A stretch of DNA of 64,000 nt from Ciceribacter sp. L1K22. Lineage in GTDB: Bacteria > Pseudomonadota > Alphaproteobacteria > Rhizobiales > Rhizobiaceae. This document shows, piece by piece, positions 44,310-54,057 of the stretch; the first letter of the stretch is position 1; each line of letters starts with the position of its first letter. Made by a program: the position numbers and the translations under genes. The DNA is taken from the NCBI RefSeq assembly GCF_017599385.1, contig NZ_JAGFPK010000001.1:870177-934176 (forward strand), read 5' to 3'. The notes under the pieces are model-generated. The model saw nothing but the letters and a program-made list of their open reading frames with translations, was not told where the DNA came from and ran no database searches.

Positions 44310-45047
44310 TCAGGCCCAGTCCCCGACAGTCGCCTGGATAACGGCCATTGCCGCGACCGCCGCCGTGTCTGCGCGCAGTATCCGCGGACCGAGCGGGATC
44401 GCGGTGACGAAATCGCGGCTTCGCAAAAGCTGCCGTTCCTCATCTGAAAACCCGCCTTCCGGTCCGACGAGAAGCGCGAGTCTGCGTTCACGGATCGCCG
44501 AAAGCGCCGGGAGAGGGTTTTGCGTGCTGCTATCCTCGTCGCAGAAAATGATGCGCCGATCCGTCGGCCAGGCGTCGAGCAGGTCCTTGAGCTTCTGCGG
44601 CGCCTTTACCTTCGGAATTGCCAGCACCCCGCACTGTTCCGCGGCTTCGACGGCGTTGGCCTGGAGACGGTCGATGCTGCCGAGCTTGCCCTGCACGTGC
44701 TGGGTCATCACGGGTTGCAGAATGCCCGCGCCCATTTCGACCGCCTTCTGCACGAGGTAGTCCATCCGCCCGACTTTGAGCGGTGCGAAGAGAAACATCA
44801 GATCACAGGGCGAAGGTTGGGGTCGCGTCTGTTCCACAGCCATCATGACAATCTTCTTGCGGCTTGGAAACTCGACACGCGCTTTCCATTCGCCGTCGCG
44901 TCCGTTGAAAAGCAGCAGTTCGGTGCCTGCCTCGTATCGCAGCACGTTGGCGAGATAGTTGAACTGTTCCGGGCTCGCCTCGATCGAAGCTGCCGCCGAG
45001 AGAGCGGCTTCGATGTAGAGCCGCTGCATCTTGTAGTTCGCACGCAT
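44310..45047 (-). CDS. rsmE: 16S rRNA (uracil-1498 N3) methyltransferase
   Basis: A 245-residue SPOUT methyltransferase. The N-terminal PUA-like part includes [22 protein letters not shown]; the trefoil-knot SAM site is seen in [18 protein letters not shown] and [17 protein letters not shown]. It methylates N3 of U1498 in the small-subunit rRNA. It lies between the Pit gene and gshA, all leftward, with no overlap. The ATG at 45047 follows GGAACGACA. Confidence 0.95.
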   Translation of the reverse strand: MRANYKMQRLYIEAALSAAASIEASPEQFNYLANVLRYEAGTELLLFNGRDGEWKARVEFPSRKKIVMMAVEQTRPQPSPCDLMFLFAPLKVGRMDYLVQKAVEMGAGILQPVMTQHVQGKLGSIDRLQANAVEAAEQCGVLAIPKVKAPQKLKDLLDAWPTDRRIIFCDEDSSTQNPLPALSAIRERRLALLVGPEGGFSDEERQLLRSRDFVTAIPLGPRILRADTAAVAAMAVIQATVGDWA

Positions 45048-45063
45048 TGTCGTTCCGTTGTCC

Positions 45064-46569
45064 CTAGACGAAGACGGCGAACATAACCCAGTAGAGCACG
45101 GCGGCAAGGCCGGCCGATGCCGGAACGGTTACGATCCACGCCGCAACAATCGTCATGAAGTGGGAACGGCGGACAAGGTATCGGCGGCGCATCTCATCCG
45201 GGTTTGGTGGACGCCGGTCTTCGATCTCCCAGCGGTCCGCCTTCATCCGCATGTATTCCATGCGTCGCTTCGAGTTCCTCGTGTACCACTCGCGGAAGAA
45301 GCCGACACCGAAAACCGCGCCCACGGCTATGTGTGTGGAACTGACCGGAAGGCCAAAGGCGGAGGCGACGATGACGGTCAGCGCCGCCGAAAGCGCAACA
45401 CAGAAAGCGCGCATCGGATTGAGCTTGGTGATCTGTTCGCCCACCAGCCTTATCAGGCGCGGACCGAACAGCAGAAGTCCGAGCGAGATGCCGGCTGCGC
45501 CGATCACCATGACCCAGAGAGGGATGTGAACATTCGAGGCGATCTCGTGGGATTGGGCTGAATAGACAATAGCCGAAAGTGGCCCGATGGCGTTCGCGAC
45601 ATCATTTGCGCCGTGGGCAAAGGATAGCAGCGCCGCCGAGAAGATCAGTGGCAGTTGGAACAGCCGCCGCAGTGACTGGTTCCGGTTTTCAAGTCCTTCG
45701 GACTGCCGCCGGATGAGCGGCACCGCGAGCACCCAGGAGGCGAAGCCGATTACAAGACCGATCAGGAGCGCGACCGGGAGCGTGATCGTCAAGACCCTGT
45801 TCAGCCCTTTCAGAGAGATGTAGGCCGCGAAAGCGCCGGCCATCACGGCGATCAGGACAGGAACCCAGCGACGCGCCGAGTCGATCTTGTCGTGCCGGTA
45901 GATGATGAATTCCTTGATGAAGGCGAGAAAGAGAGCCGCGACGATGCCGCCAAGCAGGGGTGAAATCACCCAGCTGGCCGCAATGCCACCCATCGATATC
46001 CAGTTGACGGCGGAAAAGCCTGCGGCGGCGATGCCCGCACCCATGACGCCGCCGACGACCGCATGCGTCGTCGAGACGGGTGCGCCGATCCATGTTGCAA
46101 GGTTTACCCACAGGGCCGAGGAGAGCAACGCGGCGAGCATGGCATAGGTGAAGGCATCGGCATTGCTGACAGAGGCGGGATCTATGATGCCTTTGGATAT
46201 GGTGGAAACAACGTCGCCACCGGCAATCAGCGCGCCCGCCGTCTCGAACACGGCGGCGATGATCAATGCCGTGGTCATGGTCATGGCGCGCGAGCCGACC
46301 GCGGGGCCGACATTGTTGGTCACATCGTTGGCGCCGATGTTCATTGCCATATAAGCGCCGATGGCGGCGGCCGCCACCACGAGCAAGGCACCGGGTTTGT
46401 CCACGACGGTGACGCCGGCGATAAGCGTTGCGGCGATCAGGAAGATGAGCGAGAAACCGAGCGGAGCAAACCGGCGGGAAACGTGCTGCGTCGCCTCTTC
46501 CACATAGGTGATCTTGTCCAGATCCTTGTCGAGCGTGGGCTTGTAGAGCTTCGGCTTGGCCTTTGCCAT
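45064..46569 (-). CDS. pit: inorganic phosphate transporter, Pit family
   Basis: A 501-residue membrane protein with about twelve helices. Its two family signatures, [11 protein letters not shown] in the first half and [11 protein letters not shown] in the second, and [13 protein letters not shown] with [12 protein letters not shown], show the inverted-repeat Pit fold. It imports phosphate with protons. There is no DUF47 (PhoU-like) partner. A Pho-box-like site lies about 145 bases upstream (46714-46731), consistent with control by PhoB. Confidence 0.93.
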   Translation of the reverse strand: MAKAKPKLYKPTLDKDLDKITYVEEATQHVSRRFAPLGFSLIFLIAATLIAGVTVVDKPGALLVVAAAAIGAYMAMNIGANDVTNNVGPAVGSRAMTMTTALIIAAVFETAGALIAGGDVVSTISKGIIDPASVSNADAFTYAMLAALLSSALWVNLATWIGAPVSTTHAVVGGVMGAGIAAAGFSAVNWISMGGIAASWVISPLLGGIVAALFLAFIKEFIIYRHDKIDSARRWVPVLIAVMAGAFAAYISLKGLNRVLTITLPVALLIGLVIGFASWVLAVPLIRRQSEGLENRNQSLRRLFQLPLIFSAALLSFAHGANDVANAIGPLSAIVYSAQSHEIASNVHIPLWVMVIGAAGISLGLLLFGPRLIRLVGEQITKLNPMRAFCVALSAALTVIVASAFGLPVSSTHIAVGAVFGVGFFREWYTRNSKRRMEYMRMKADRWEIEDRRPPNPDEMRRRYLVRRSHFMTIVAAWIVTVPASAGLAAVLYWVMFAVFV

Positions 46570-46713
46570 AGACAGTATCTTTCCCGTCCGGGAGCCGGTT
46601 ATCCGGCTCGGGAGCTATCGTTGTCGCAAGTTCGTGACATCTGGACGTCTTTCCGAATGGAAAACCTCCATCAATGGGGAGACTGCGTAACCGCAATCCC
46701 GGTCGCGATCAAC

Positions 46714-46731
46714 ATGACATTTCTGTGACAG
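46714..46731 (-). promoter_or_regulatory. Pho-box-like site upstream of pit
   Basis: On the leftward strand CTGTCACAGAAATGTCAT shows two 7-base half sites (CTGTCAC, ATGTCAT) separated by AGAA, close to the CTGTCAT-N4-CTGTCAT Pho box. It sits between the Nudix stop and the pit start. In S. meliloti pit is repressed by PhoB; the same is plausible here. Confidence 0.6.
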
Positions 46732-46741
46732 GCTGATATTC

Positions 46742-47257
46742 TCAGGAATTCAGGGGCTTCCCGCTGCCAAGGCCATCATTTTTTGCGATTTGCTGCAGCT
46801 TGTGGAAAAGGACCTTCAATTCGGGTTCCTGCACCCGTGCGGCCGCCTCCTCGCAATTGACCCATTCCAGCCGACGGGAAGCTTTTTCGGGAAAGTCCTT
46901 GGACATGTCCTTCACTTCCAGCAGATGAACCTGCACCTGACAGGTGATCTTCAGGCCGCTATCCATGCCTTTCGGATAACGGAATGTGCCGAATGGCTCG
47001 CGCTCTGCCTTGCCTTTGACGCCAGCTTCCTCCCAAGCCTCCCGTTCGGCGACGGCGTGGGATTTCTTACCCTGCATCGGCCAGCCTTTCGGAATGACCC
47101 AACGTCCGGTATCGCGGCTCGTGACCAGCAGCACTTCGATGTCCTGTTGCTTCTTGCGCTTGCGATAGCAGATCGCGGCATATTGCTGGCGCGGTGGGCG
47201 GCGCAACATCAGCTGAACGTCATGGGCGATGCGGGTTATCAGGGTCAAGGTTGGCAA
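46742..47257 (-). CDS. Nudix hydrolase, diphosphoinositol/ADP-ribose type
   Basis: A 171-residue protein. The Nudix region reads GWPMQGKKSHAVAEREAWEEAGV, with the essential REAWEEAGV core; the upstream glutamate of the canonical box is not where it is usually found. TGRWVIPKGWPM before it is the pattern of the diphosphoinositol polyphosphate / diadenosine subfamily. A substrate cannot be assigned. Upstream of pit on the same strand, but a Pho-box-like site separates them. Confidence 0.85.
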   Translation of the reverse strand: MPTLTLITRIAHDVQLMLRRPPRQQYAAICYRKRKKQQDIEVLLVTSRDTGRWVIPKGWPMQGKKSHAVAEREAWEEAGVKGKAEREPFGTFRYPKGMDSGLKITCQVQVHLLEVKDMSKDFPEKASRRLEWVNCEEAAARVQEPELKVLFHKLQQIAKNDGLGSGKPLNS

Positions 47258-47419
47258 ATCCTCCTACAGGAAAAGATAATGTACGGGGCTTGCGCGACAA
47301 TGGTGTGCGCAGCCCATCAAGCAGAATCGATAGTTGATATGACTATCGCTGGTATCGTTTGCTACTGGTCTGGAACCGTCAAGCCGCGTTTTCTTTGCGC
47401 ACCAACGGAAAAGTGACCA

Positions 47420-48157
47420 TTATTGGTCGAGCCAGCGGCTGAGGCCTTCCACGATACCGTCCGCCTCGTCTTTGGTGGCGTGGTAGAAGCGGGGTTCGTT
47501 CCCGACGATACGCCTGAGTTCGTCCCGACCATTCCGCGGAATGATACCCCGGACATTGGGAAGCTCGAACATGGCTGCGTCATTGCCCGTGTCGCCGGCG
47601 ACGACGACTTCGTCCAGGGCAATGTCCAGTCGCCCGCATATCCAGCGGAGTGCCATACCCTTATCGGCGGTGGCAGGAAGGATGTCGAGGTCGCGGTCGC
47701 TGGAGTAGACCACCTTCACAGACAAACCCTCCGCCCGCAGGCGCGCTTCCAGTTCGTCGAGGCTTTCTTCTGTCGCATCGTGAAAATACCAGCTGGACTT
47801 CAATGCGTGCTGATACCGGTCAGGTTGTCGCTCAAGGCCGGGCAGGCGCTGAAGCACAGCGGCGACCCGTTCGCTGTCGTAGTTTTCGCGCAGTGTCGCC
47901 GAATAGATATCTGACAGATCCGGGTCTTCGCCCGCGTGAAGCATCGTTCCGACGCCGCCGATCACGATATCGGCTTTTGGTAGGCCTTCGCCGGCCGTGA
48001 ATTCCAGTATGTCGTCGACCAGCCGGCCGCTATTGTACACGAGCAGGGGGCGGGTGGACGCATCGAGAGTGTTCCAGAAATCGGCAAAGCGACGGGACGC
48101 GTCGCGGTTTCCCGCAAGCGTCCCATCGATATCCGATGAAAACAACCGGATCGCCAT
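47420..48157 (-). CDS. mfppA: mannosylfructose/sucrose-phosphate phosphatase, HAD superfamily
   Basis: A 245-residue HAD-IIB phosphatase. Motif I is SSDIDGTLAG with the nucleophilic aspartate, the NSGR motif is LVYNSGRLVDD, motif III is KGMALRWICGRL, and motif IV GDTGNDAAMF. It shares one base with the stop of the upstream glycosyltransferase gene (TGATG), so the two act in sequence: synthase then phosphatase. The Agrobacterium homologues MfpsA and MfppA make mannosylfructose, a compatible solute. Sucrose-phosphate phosphatase is the alternative. Confidence 0.82.
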   Translation of the reverse strand: MAIRLFSSDIDGTLAGNRDASRRFADFWNTLDASTRPLLVYNSGRLVDDILEFTAGEGLPKADIVIGGVGTMLHAGEDPDLSDIYSATLRENYDSERVAAVLQRLPGLERQPDRYQHALKSSWYFHDATEESLDELEARLRAEGLSVKVVYSSDRDLDILPATADKGMALRWICGRLDIALDEVVVAGDTGNDAAMFELPNVRGIIPRNGRDELRRIVGNEPRFYHATKDEADGIVEGLSRWLDQ

Positions 48158-49497
48158 CAGTCGCCGTCGTTCCACGGTTCAGCCCAATCGCCCTCGTCCA
48201 ACATGGCCTGCGCTGCCGGACGGCCCTCGACCAGCGAGATCATCTGCTGCGCGATCCCGGTCCAGGTAAACAGGCTTCGGGCCTTGTGAGCACCCATGCG
48301 TGACAGTCGACCGTAAAGCCGTGCGTGCTTGAAAGGCTTCATCATCGTAATGCCAAGATCCTCCTTGTCGAAAGGATCGGCGAAAAGGGCATGTCGGCCG
48401 TAGCTGACAGCACGGAAGAGACCGCCATGTACGGTAATGACGGTTGGCGTTCCGCTGGCCATGGCCTCGATGGCTGTCATGCCGAACGGCTCGTAGCGGC
48501 TCGACAGCACGAACATATCGGCGGCCCGGTAATAGTCGGGAAGATCTTCGTCCGCGATGAAGCCCGAGAAATCCACACGATCCTCAATGCCGAGTGTTTT
48601 TACACGTTCATGCAACTCGTCCAGGATCTTCTGCTCCTGCTCGTCCAGGTTCTCCCCGCCGAGCGCAAGATGCAGGCGCGCGTCCGGCACGCGTTCCGCC
48701 ATCACCGAAAATCCGTCGATCAGAAGGTCGTAGCCCTTGTTGGTCGCAAGTCGACCAAGTGCCAGGACCACCTTGCCTTCGAACCCAAGGCGGTTGCGGA
48801 TCATCTGTCGAGAAGCGTTCGAAACCGGATAGAAGCGATTGTCGTCATAGCCGGGCGGGATCATGTGCACGCGGCTCTTCGAAAGACCGTAGTCTTCCTG
48901 AAGCATGTCGAGCTGGATGGGCGTCGTCGCCACGACCAGCTGGCAGCTTCGGTAGATGATCAGCTCGTGCTGGATACGTTCCTTGAAATTAAACTCTTCC
49001 TCGAACTTGTCCGCACGCTCGGGATAGTCCGTCTCCATCTGGCGCTTTTTCCAAAGACCGAGAGAGTGTGGTGTGTGGATGTGCGGAATTCCCAACGCTT
49101 CCGACAGTCGCTGACCTGCCACGCCACCGTCCCAGTAGTGGCTATTCACGAACTGGTAGGTGAGTTGTTCGCGCTTTATGAAGCGCAACGCCTTCTCACC
49201 CCATTCAGTGAGGTATCGGTGCAGATATTCCTTGGGAATAAAGTCTTTTCCACCGCACGGTATGCGCACGACCCTGACAAGTTCGTCAACCTCGTCTATT
49301 TCCGGCTGGTCTTCGAAGCGACGCGTGTAGATGTCCACCTTGTGGCCGAGCTGCGCCAGTTTCTTGGCGAGCTCAAGCACGTAGACGACCTGGCCTCCTG
49401 TATCCGCCGCGCCCAGAGGTGGGTGGGCAGCCACATAGCCGTGGGTTGAAACCAGCGCAATACGCGGCACTTCGGACGTGTCGTTGTGTGTGTGCAT
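48157..49497 (-). CDS. mfpsA: mannosylfructose-phosphate synthase (sucrose-phosphate-synthase-like GT4)
   Basis: A 446-residue retaining GT4 glycosyltransferase. GGQVVYVLELAKKLAQLG in the N-terminal domain contacts the acceptor; GRLATNKGYDLLIDGF and EPFGMTAIEAMASGTP in the C-terminal domain bind the nucleotide sugar, with the E-x7-E pair in the last one. By resemblance and by the adjoining phosphatase I favour GDP-mannose plus fructose-6-phosphate, as in Agrobacterium, over UDP-glucose (sucrose). The distinction cannot be made firmly by eye. Mannosylfructose protects against osmotic stress. Confidence 0.8.
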   Translation of the reverse strand: MHTHNDTSEVPRIALVSTHGYVAAHPPLGAADTGGQVVYVLELAKKLAQLGHKVDIYTRRFEDQPEIDEVDELVRVVRIPCGGKDFIPKEYLHRYLTEWGEKALRFIKREQLTYQFVNSHYWDGGVAGQRLSEALGIPHIHTPHSLGLWKKRQMETDYPERADKFEEEFNFKERIQHELIIYRSCQLVVATTPIQLDMLQEDYGLSKSRVHMIPPGYDDNRFYPVSNASRQMIRNRLGFEGKVVLALGRLATNKGYDLLIDGFSVMAERVPDARLHLALGGENLDEQEQKILDELHERVKTLGIEDRVDFSGFIADEDLPDYYRAADMFVLSSRYEPFGMTAIEAMASGTPTVITVHGGLFRAVSYGRHALFADPFDKEDLGITMMKPFKHARLYGRLSRMGAHKARSLFTWTGIAQQMISLVEGRPAAQAMLDEGDWAEPWNDGD

Positions 49498-49684
49498 GGT
49501 GATCCAATGTTAGAAATGTCTTGCTGCTGAAGCAAGATAAAAACGTTATGGGCTCCTATTTGTTCCTTGAAAGAGAATTTTTTTCCACCCTTGTGCCGGT
49601 AAATACTCCAGAGGCTGGCCAAACATCCCAATGTGTGGCGATCAGCAGAGTTTGGAGCGGATCAGCATCGGTTGAGGTGCTGCG

Positions 49685-50473
49685 TCAGGGAGTAGTTGGT
49701 CCCTGTCGTTGCAGAAGCCTCAGCCGCGAGACACGCCCGCGTTCGTCCGCACGTTCGGCATCATCGACAGCCTGCCTGACGAAGTCGATATGCGCCTGGG
49801 CAGCGCCCTTGGCGGCGGCCGCGTCGCTTGCCATGATCGCATTGTGAATGTCCAGATGCTGAGCGAGCAGGGCAGCGCCCGAATTGCCGTAGCGGAACAC
49901 GGCCTGGCGATTGAAGAATATGCCTTCGCTGAGGAGCCGGTAGCAGGCGCGCATCGTGTGTAGCAGGATGATGTTGTGTGCTGCTTCGCCGATTGCGTTG
50001 TGAAACTCCACATCGGCTTTGAGTTCATCCTCCGCCCGTCCTTCGGCATGAGCCTTCCTCATGTCGTTCAGGATACGGGAAAGCAGCGCCTTGTCGGTGT
50101 CTGTTGCGCGGACGGCGGCCAGTTCGGCGGTCAGACCCTCGAGCTCCCGACGGTATTCCAGATAGTCCCGGCTGGCGCGCGGGTGGCGGGAGATCAGTTC
50201 GGTCAGCGGTCGGGAGAAAACCTGTCCGATGATGTCAGCGACAAACGTGCCGCCTCCATGATGGCTGACGAGAAGTCCGCGACCTTCGAGCTGCTTCAGC
50301 GCCTCCCTCAGGATCGGACGCGAGACGTCAAGTTCTGCGGCGAGGTCACGTTCCCCCGGCAACCGGTCGCCGTCGCGCAGCACGCCGTCAAGGATCAGGC
50401 CCTCGATCTGTCGCACCACCTCGTCCGCGGTGCGACCATGACTGATACCGGAAAACAGCTTGTTGTCGTCCAC
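49685..50473 (-). CDS. GntR family (FadR subfamily) transcriptional regulator
   Basis: A 262-residue regulator. The winged helix-turn-helix begins near residue 20: VVRQIEGLILDGVLRDGDRLPGERDLAAELDVSRPILREALKQLEGRGLLVSHHGGGTFV. A helical FCD effector domain follows, with metal/ligand-binding residues in ADVEFHNAIGEAAHN and H-x-x-I-x-x-A. The start is GTG at 50473 directly behind GAGGAGG; longer in-frame ATGs lack such a site. It is divergent from the DUF3422 gene across 161 bases. The ligand and target are unknown. Confidence 0.87.
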   Translation of the reverse strand: MDDNKLFSGISHGRTADEVVRQIEGLILDGVLRDGDRLPGERDLAAELDVSRPILREALKQLEGRGLLVSHHGGGTFVADIIGQVFSRPLTELISRHPRASRDYLEYRRELEGLTAELAAVRATDTDKALLSRILNDMRKAHAEGRAEDELKADVEFHNAIGEAAHNIILLHTMRACYRLLSEGIFFNRQAVFRYGNSGAALLAQHLDIHNAIMASDAAAAKGAAQAHIDFVRQAVDDAERADERGRVSRLRLLQRQGPTTP

Positions 50474-50634
50474 GGGCGGCCTCCTCAGAGGATGTCTACC
50501 GGTGCGCGGAGGTATGGTCAAATAATTGATCCACTTTGACGGCATCAGTGCGAAATGCGGCAAAAGAGTAGACTGCCGCAGGCCCCTGATATTTGTTAAG
50601 GATGAAGGAGACGGGCAACCGCTGGAGGGATCGC

Positions 50635-51900
50635 GTGGCAGGTGGTGGATTTGCGTTTCCGGTTGCACCGGAGCGGGCTCTTGTTCTGGGGGAGATACAC
50701 GCGCGTCCATACGCGCTGGTCAAAACGAGCCGCGTCATTTTTCAACTTGCCTTTATGATGGACGGCGGCTCGGCTGTGCACCACTCCGTCATATCGGAAC
50801 TCGCGCGCGCCCGCGGCGTCTCTCCGCCCGACAAGAATGCCAGGCATCACGCGATGGCCTGGGGTCAGGGCACGCTCCGGTGGGAGCGGCATACAGAGTT
50901 TTCAACCTTCTTCTGGGACGGACCTCTTCCGGAAAAATTCGGCGGCGAGGTGGCGGTCCATCCGTTTGGCGACGGTTTCTCGCCTCCTGGCTCCCTGATG
51001 TCTGGCATACGCCTCGAGATTCGTCCGGATGGTCCCGAGGCAGAGGCCGCGATTGCCTGCTTCGATCCGGCAAGTCTCTGCTACAGCGATCTGAAGAAGG
51101 GGCAGGCGGCGGTTCTCACGGACTTCTGTCAGGACGGTAACGGTTTGACGCAAATTTTGCTCATCGATCACGGCCTGACCGATGCGGGGCGGGGGGCGGT
51201 GGTGCAGAGGCTGCTCGACATCGAGACCTATCGCACGCTCGCGATGCTCGGGCTGCCGCTCGCACAGACGCTCTCGCCCGAGATGCGACGGATCGAGGAC
51301 GGGCTGACTGCGGTGACGCAGCGGATGAAGGCGAACGCCCGGGAAGAATCCGACGCCATCTTGTCGGAGATCACTCGGCTTGCTGCCGAACTCGAGGCCA
51401 ATGCCGCGCTCAGCCTATACCGTTTCGGCGCCTCGCGGGCCTATGATGGCATCGTCCGCGAACGGGTGCGCGCCCTCGATGAAAGCCCCGTGCCCGGTTA
51501 CGAAACATTGGGCTCGTTTCTGGAGCGGCGCCTGGCGCCCGCCATGCGCACCTGTCAGTCCGTGGAAGAGCGCCAGGCGAACCTCTCCCGCAAGCTTGCC
51601 CGCGCGACGGGGCTCGTCCGCAGCTGGATCGACGTGGAGATGGAGCGCCAGAACGGCGACCTACTGGCCGCGATGAACCGGCGGGCGGAGATGCAGTTGC
51701 GCCTGCAGCAGACCGTCGAGGGACTCTCCGTCGCGGCCATCTCCTATTACGTCGTGGGCCTCTTGGGTTACCTCTTCAAGGCGATCCCGCACGAGATACT
51801 GCCGGTCGATCCGGCGATGCTGACGGGACTTTCGGTGCCGATCGCAATTCTGGGTGTCTGGTGGGTTGTCCGCCGGATCAGGCGGCATCACGACGTCTGA
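50635..51900 (+). CDS. DUF3422 membrane-anchored protein
   Basis: A protein of about 421 residues. The family opening is ALVLGEIHARPYALVKTSRVI, then WGQGTLRWERHTEFSTFFW; a coiled region follows and two transmembrane helices sit near the C-terminus (ISYYVVGLLGYLFKAI, AILGVWWVV). The function is unknown. The GTG at 50635 is preferred for GGAGGG five bases upstream; an ATG 33 bases earlier (50602) lacks spacing for a site. It is divergent from the GntR gene. Confidence 0.85.
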   Translation: MAGGGFAFPVAPERALVLGEIHARPYALVKTSRVIFQLAFMMDGGSAVHHSVISELARARGVSPPDKNARHHAMAWGQGTLRWERHTEFSTFFWDGPLPEKFGGEVAVHPFGDGFSPPGSLMSGIRLEIRPDGPEAEAAIACFDPASLCYSDLKKGQAAVLTDFCQDGNGLTQILLIDHGLTDAGRGAVVQRLLDIETYRTLAMLGLPLAQTLSPEMRRIEDGLTAVTQRMKANAREESDAILSEITRLAAELEANAALSLYRFGASRAYDGIVRERVRALDESPVPGYETLGSFLERRLAPAMRTCQSVEERQANLSRKLARATGLVRSWIDVEMERQNGDLLAAMNRRAEMQLRLQQTVEGLSVAAISYYVVGLLGYLFKAIPHEILPVDPAMLTGLSVPIAILGVWWVVRRIRRHHDV

Positions 51901-51912
51901 TCCGGTCGTCTA

Positions 51913-53139
51913 TCAGGCCGTTGCCTTGAGAGCGTGTCGTTTACCCTTGCCGATTGCTGGCAGAAAGATCGTCAGCAAGCCGAGCAGCGGCAGGTAGGAG
52001 CAGATCGTGTAGACGAATTCGATGCCCTGGCTGTCGGCGATCACGCCGAGCACGGCCGCGCCGATACCGCCGACGCCGAAGGCAAGGCCGAAGAACAGCC
52101 CGGCGATCATGCCGACGCGTCCTGGCACCAGTTCCTGGGCAAACACCACGATCGCCGAGAAGGCGGAGGCGAGCACGAAACCGATCACGACCGTGAGCAC
52201 GATGGTCAGCGTGTAGCCCGCATAGGGCAGTGCGAGCGTGAAGGGCAGGGCGCCCAGGATCGAGAACCAGATGACGAACTTCGTGCCGAACCAGTCCGAC
52301 ATCGGGCCGCCCGCAATCGTTCCGACCGCCACCGCGCCAAGGAAGACGAACAGCAAAATCTGTGCCTGCTGCACCGAAACGCCGAAGCGCTCGATCACAT
52401 AGAACGTGTAGTAGCTCGACAGGCTCGTCATGTAGAGGTGCTTGGAAAACACAAGCACGGCCAAAACGGCGATCGAGAACAGCACGCGGTTTCGCGACAT
52501 AAGAATCTGCGGGATGGCGACGGGGCGTTTGGCGTTGGTCCTGCGATGATCCGCATACCAGCGCCCGACGCGCCAGAGGATCGTCATGCCGACAAGCGCG
52601 ATGACGGCGAACCATGCGACGCTCTCCTGGCCGCGGGGCAGGACGATGAAGGCCGCGAGCAGCGGGCCTATGGCCGTGCCGAAATTGCCGCCCACCTGGA
52701 ACAGTGCCTGAGCCAGTCCATGACGCCCGCCCGAGGCAAGCCGTGCGACGCGGGAGGCCTCGGGATGGAAGATTGAGGAGCCCAGACCGACGACGCCGGC
52801 GCCCAGAAGCAGCATCCAGTAGCTGTGCGCATAGGCAAGCAGCACGAGGCCAGTGAGCGTCGAGGCCATGCCGGCGGCCAGCGAATAGGGAAGAGGACGC
52901 TTGTCGGTGTACATGCCGACCAGCGGCTGCAGGAGCGAGGCCGTCACCTGAAACACGAACCCCAGCAGGCCGATCTGGGTGAAGTCGAGCGCGTAGCTTT
53001 CCTTGATCATCGGATATAGCGCCGGGATCAGAGATTGCATCGTGTCATTGAGCATATGGCAGATGCTGATCGCCATAATGATACGGAAGACAGTGTCTTC
53101 TGCCCCAGGGGCACCCACGCTCATCGTCGTATTGCTCAC
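51913..53139 (-). CDS. Fsr-type MFS exporter (fosmidomycin-resistance family)
   Basis: A 408-residue MFS protein with twelve helices. It shows the Fsr signature: SICHMLNDTMQSLIPALYPMI in helix 1, QPLVGMYTDKRPLPYSLAAG, and GLGSSIFHPEASRVARLASGGRHGLAQALFQVGGNFGTAIG around helices 4-5. In E. coli the family exports fosmidomycin. It is divergent from an AraC regulator, separated by 111 bases, which is the usual place for its activator. Confidence 0.88.
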   Translation of the reverse strand: MSNTTMSVGAPGAEDTVFRIIMAISICHMLNDTMQSLIPALYPMIKESYALDFTQIGLLGFVFQVTASLLQPLVGMYTDKRPLPYSLAAGMASTLTGLVLLAYAHSYWMLLLGAGVVGLGSSIFHPEASRVARLASGGRHGLAQALFQVGGNFGTAIGPLLAAFIVLPRGQESVAWFAVIALVGMTILWRVGRWYADHRRTNAKRPVAIPQILMSRNRVLFSIAVLAVLVFSKHLYMTSLSSYYTFYVIERFGVSVQQAQILLFVFLGAVAVGTIAGGPMSDWFGTKFVIWFSILGALPFTLALPYAGYTLTIVLTVVIGFVLASAFSAIVVFAQELVPGRVGMIAGLFFGLAFGVGGIGAAVLGVIADSQGIEFVYTICSYLPLLGLLTIFLPAIGKGKRHALKATA

Positions 53140-53250
53140 GGAGATGTTTCCTCGATTTGTTTTTCGTCATGTCATAGGTTGGTTGTCGTTCGGCGGCTTT
53201 CGTGATTTGGTCCAGTTGTTTTGCAAGTGGGCCAAGCCGGGAGCGCGCAG

Positions 53251-54057
53251 ATGGATTTCGAGTTTCTGCACAGCCTGAGGGAAATCGACGGTGCCAATCT
53301 TCCGGTGAAGTCGATGGCGCGCCGCTACGCCGCTGGTCACCAGGTGCCTGCGCACAACCACAATCGCGCTCAACTGCTCTATGCCAGCGAAGGCGTGGTG
53401 ATCGTCTCGACGAGGGAGGGACGGTGGATGATCCCGCCCGAGCATGCGCTGTGGATTCCGCCCCATGTGGAGCATGCGGTGGAGATGCTGGTGGATGTGA
53501 AGATGCTGTCGCTTTACCTCGCCGCCGATATCGTGCCCGGCCTGCCGGACGCCTTCCGGGTCATGAACGTGACCGACCTCGCGCATGAGCTGATCGTCGC
53601 CGCCGTCGAGCCCGCGCCGGAGGATGACGTTCCGGGACGGCTCGAACTGGTAACACCGCTGCTGTTGCACGTCATTCCAACGCTGCCGCAGGTGCCGCTC
53701 GGTTTGCCCTTTCCTGCCGATCCGCGCTTCGCCGCCCTTTGCCGCCGTTTCATGGCGTCACCCTCGCCCGATGTATCGATCGAGCATTGGGCGGCTGAAC
53801 TCTCGATGAGTCGGCGATCCTTCACCCGTGCGTTCCGGCGACAGACGGGACTCAGTCTCTCCACATGGCGGCAACAGGCGTCGGTCTTTTCCGCTTTGCC
53901 GCGTCTGGCTGCCGGCGAACCTGTTACCGGTGTTGCGCTCGATATGGGTTACGACAGCATTGGGGCCTTCATCACCATGTTCAAGCGGGTGCTCGGCGCC
54001 TCGCCGCGCGCGTACCTGACAGCCCGCGGCGGAAATCGGTCTCAGCGTTCCCAGTAG
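53251..54057 (+). CDS. AraC family regulator with N-terminal cupin domain
   Basis: A 268-residue regulator. The cupin half (RRYAAGHQVPAHNHNRAQLLYASEGV, then WMIPPEHALWIPPHVEHAV) binds a small ligand. The C-terminal helix-turn-helix pair is SIEHWAAELSMSRRSFTRAFRRQTGLSLSTW and VTGVALDMGYDSIGAFITMFKRVLGASPRAYL. GGGAGCGCGCAG precedes the ATG at 53251. It is divergent from the Fsr-type exporter, which it probably controls, and its tail overlaps the convergent LysR gene by 16 bases. Confidence 0.87.
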   Translation: MDFEFLHSLREIDGANLPVKSMARRYAAGHQVPAHNHNRAQLLYASEGVVIVSTREGRWMIPPEHALWIPPHVEHAVEMLVDVKMLSLYLAADIVPGLPDAFRVMNVTDLAHELIVAAVEPAPEDDVPGRLELVTPLLLHVIPTLPQVPLGLPFPADPRFAALCRRFMASPSPDVSIEHWAAELSMSRRSFTRAFRRQTGLSLSTWRQQASVFSALPRLAAGEPVTGVALDMGYDSIGAFITMFKRVLGASPRAYLTARGGNRSQRSQ

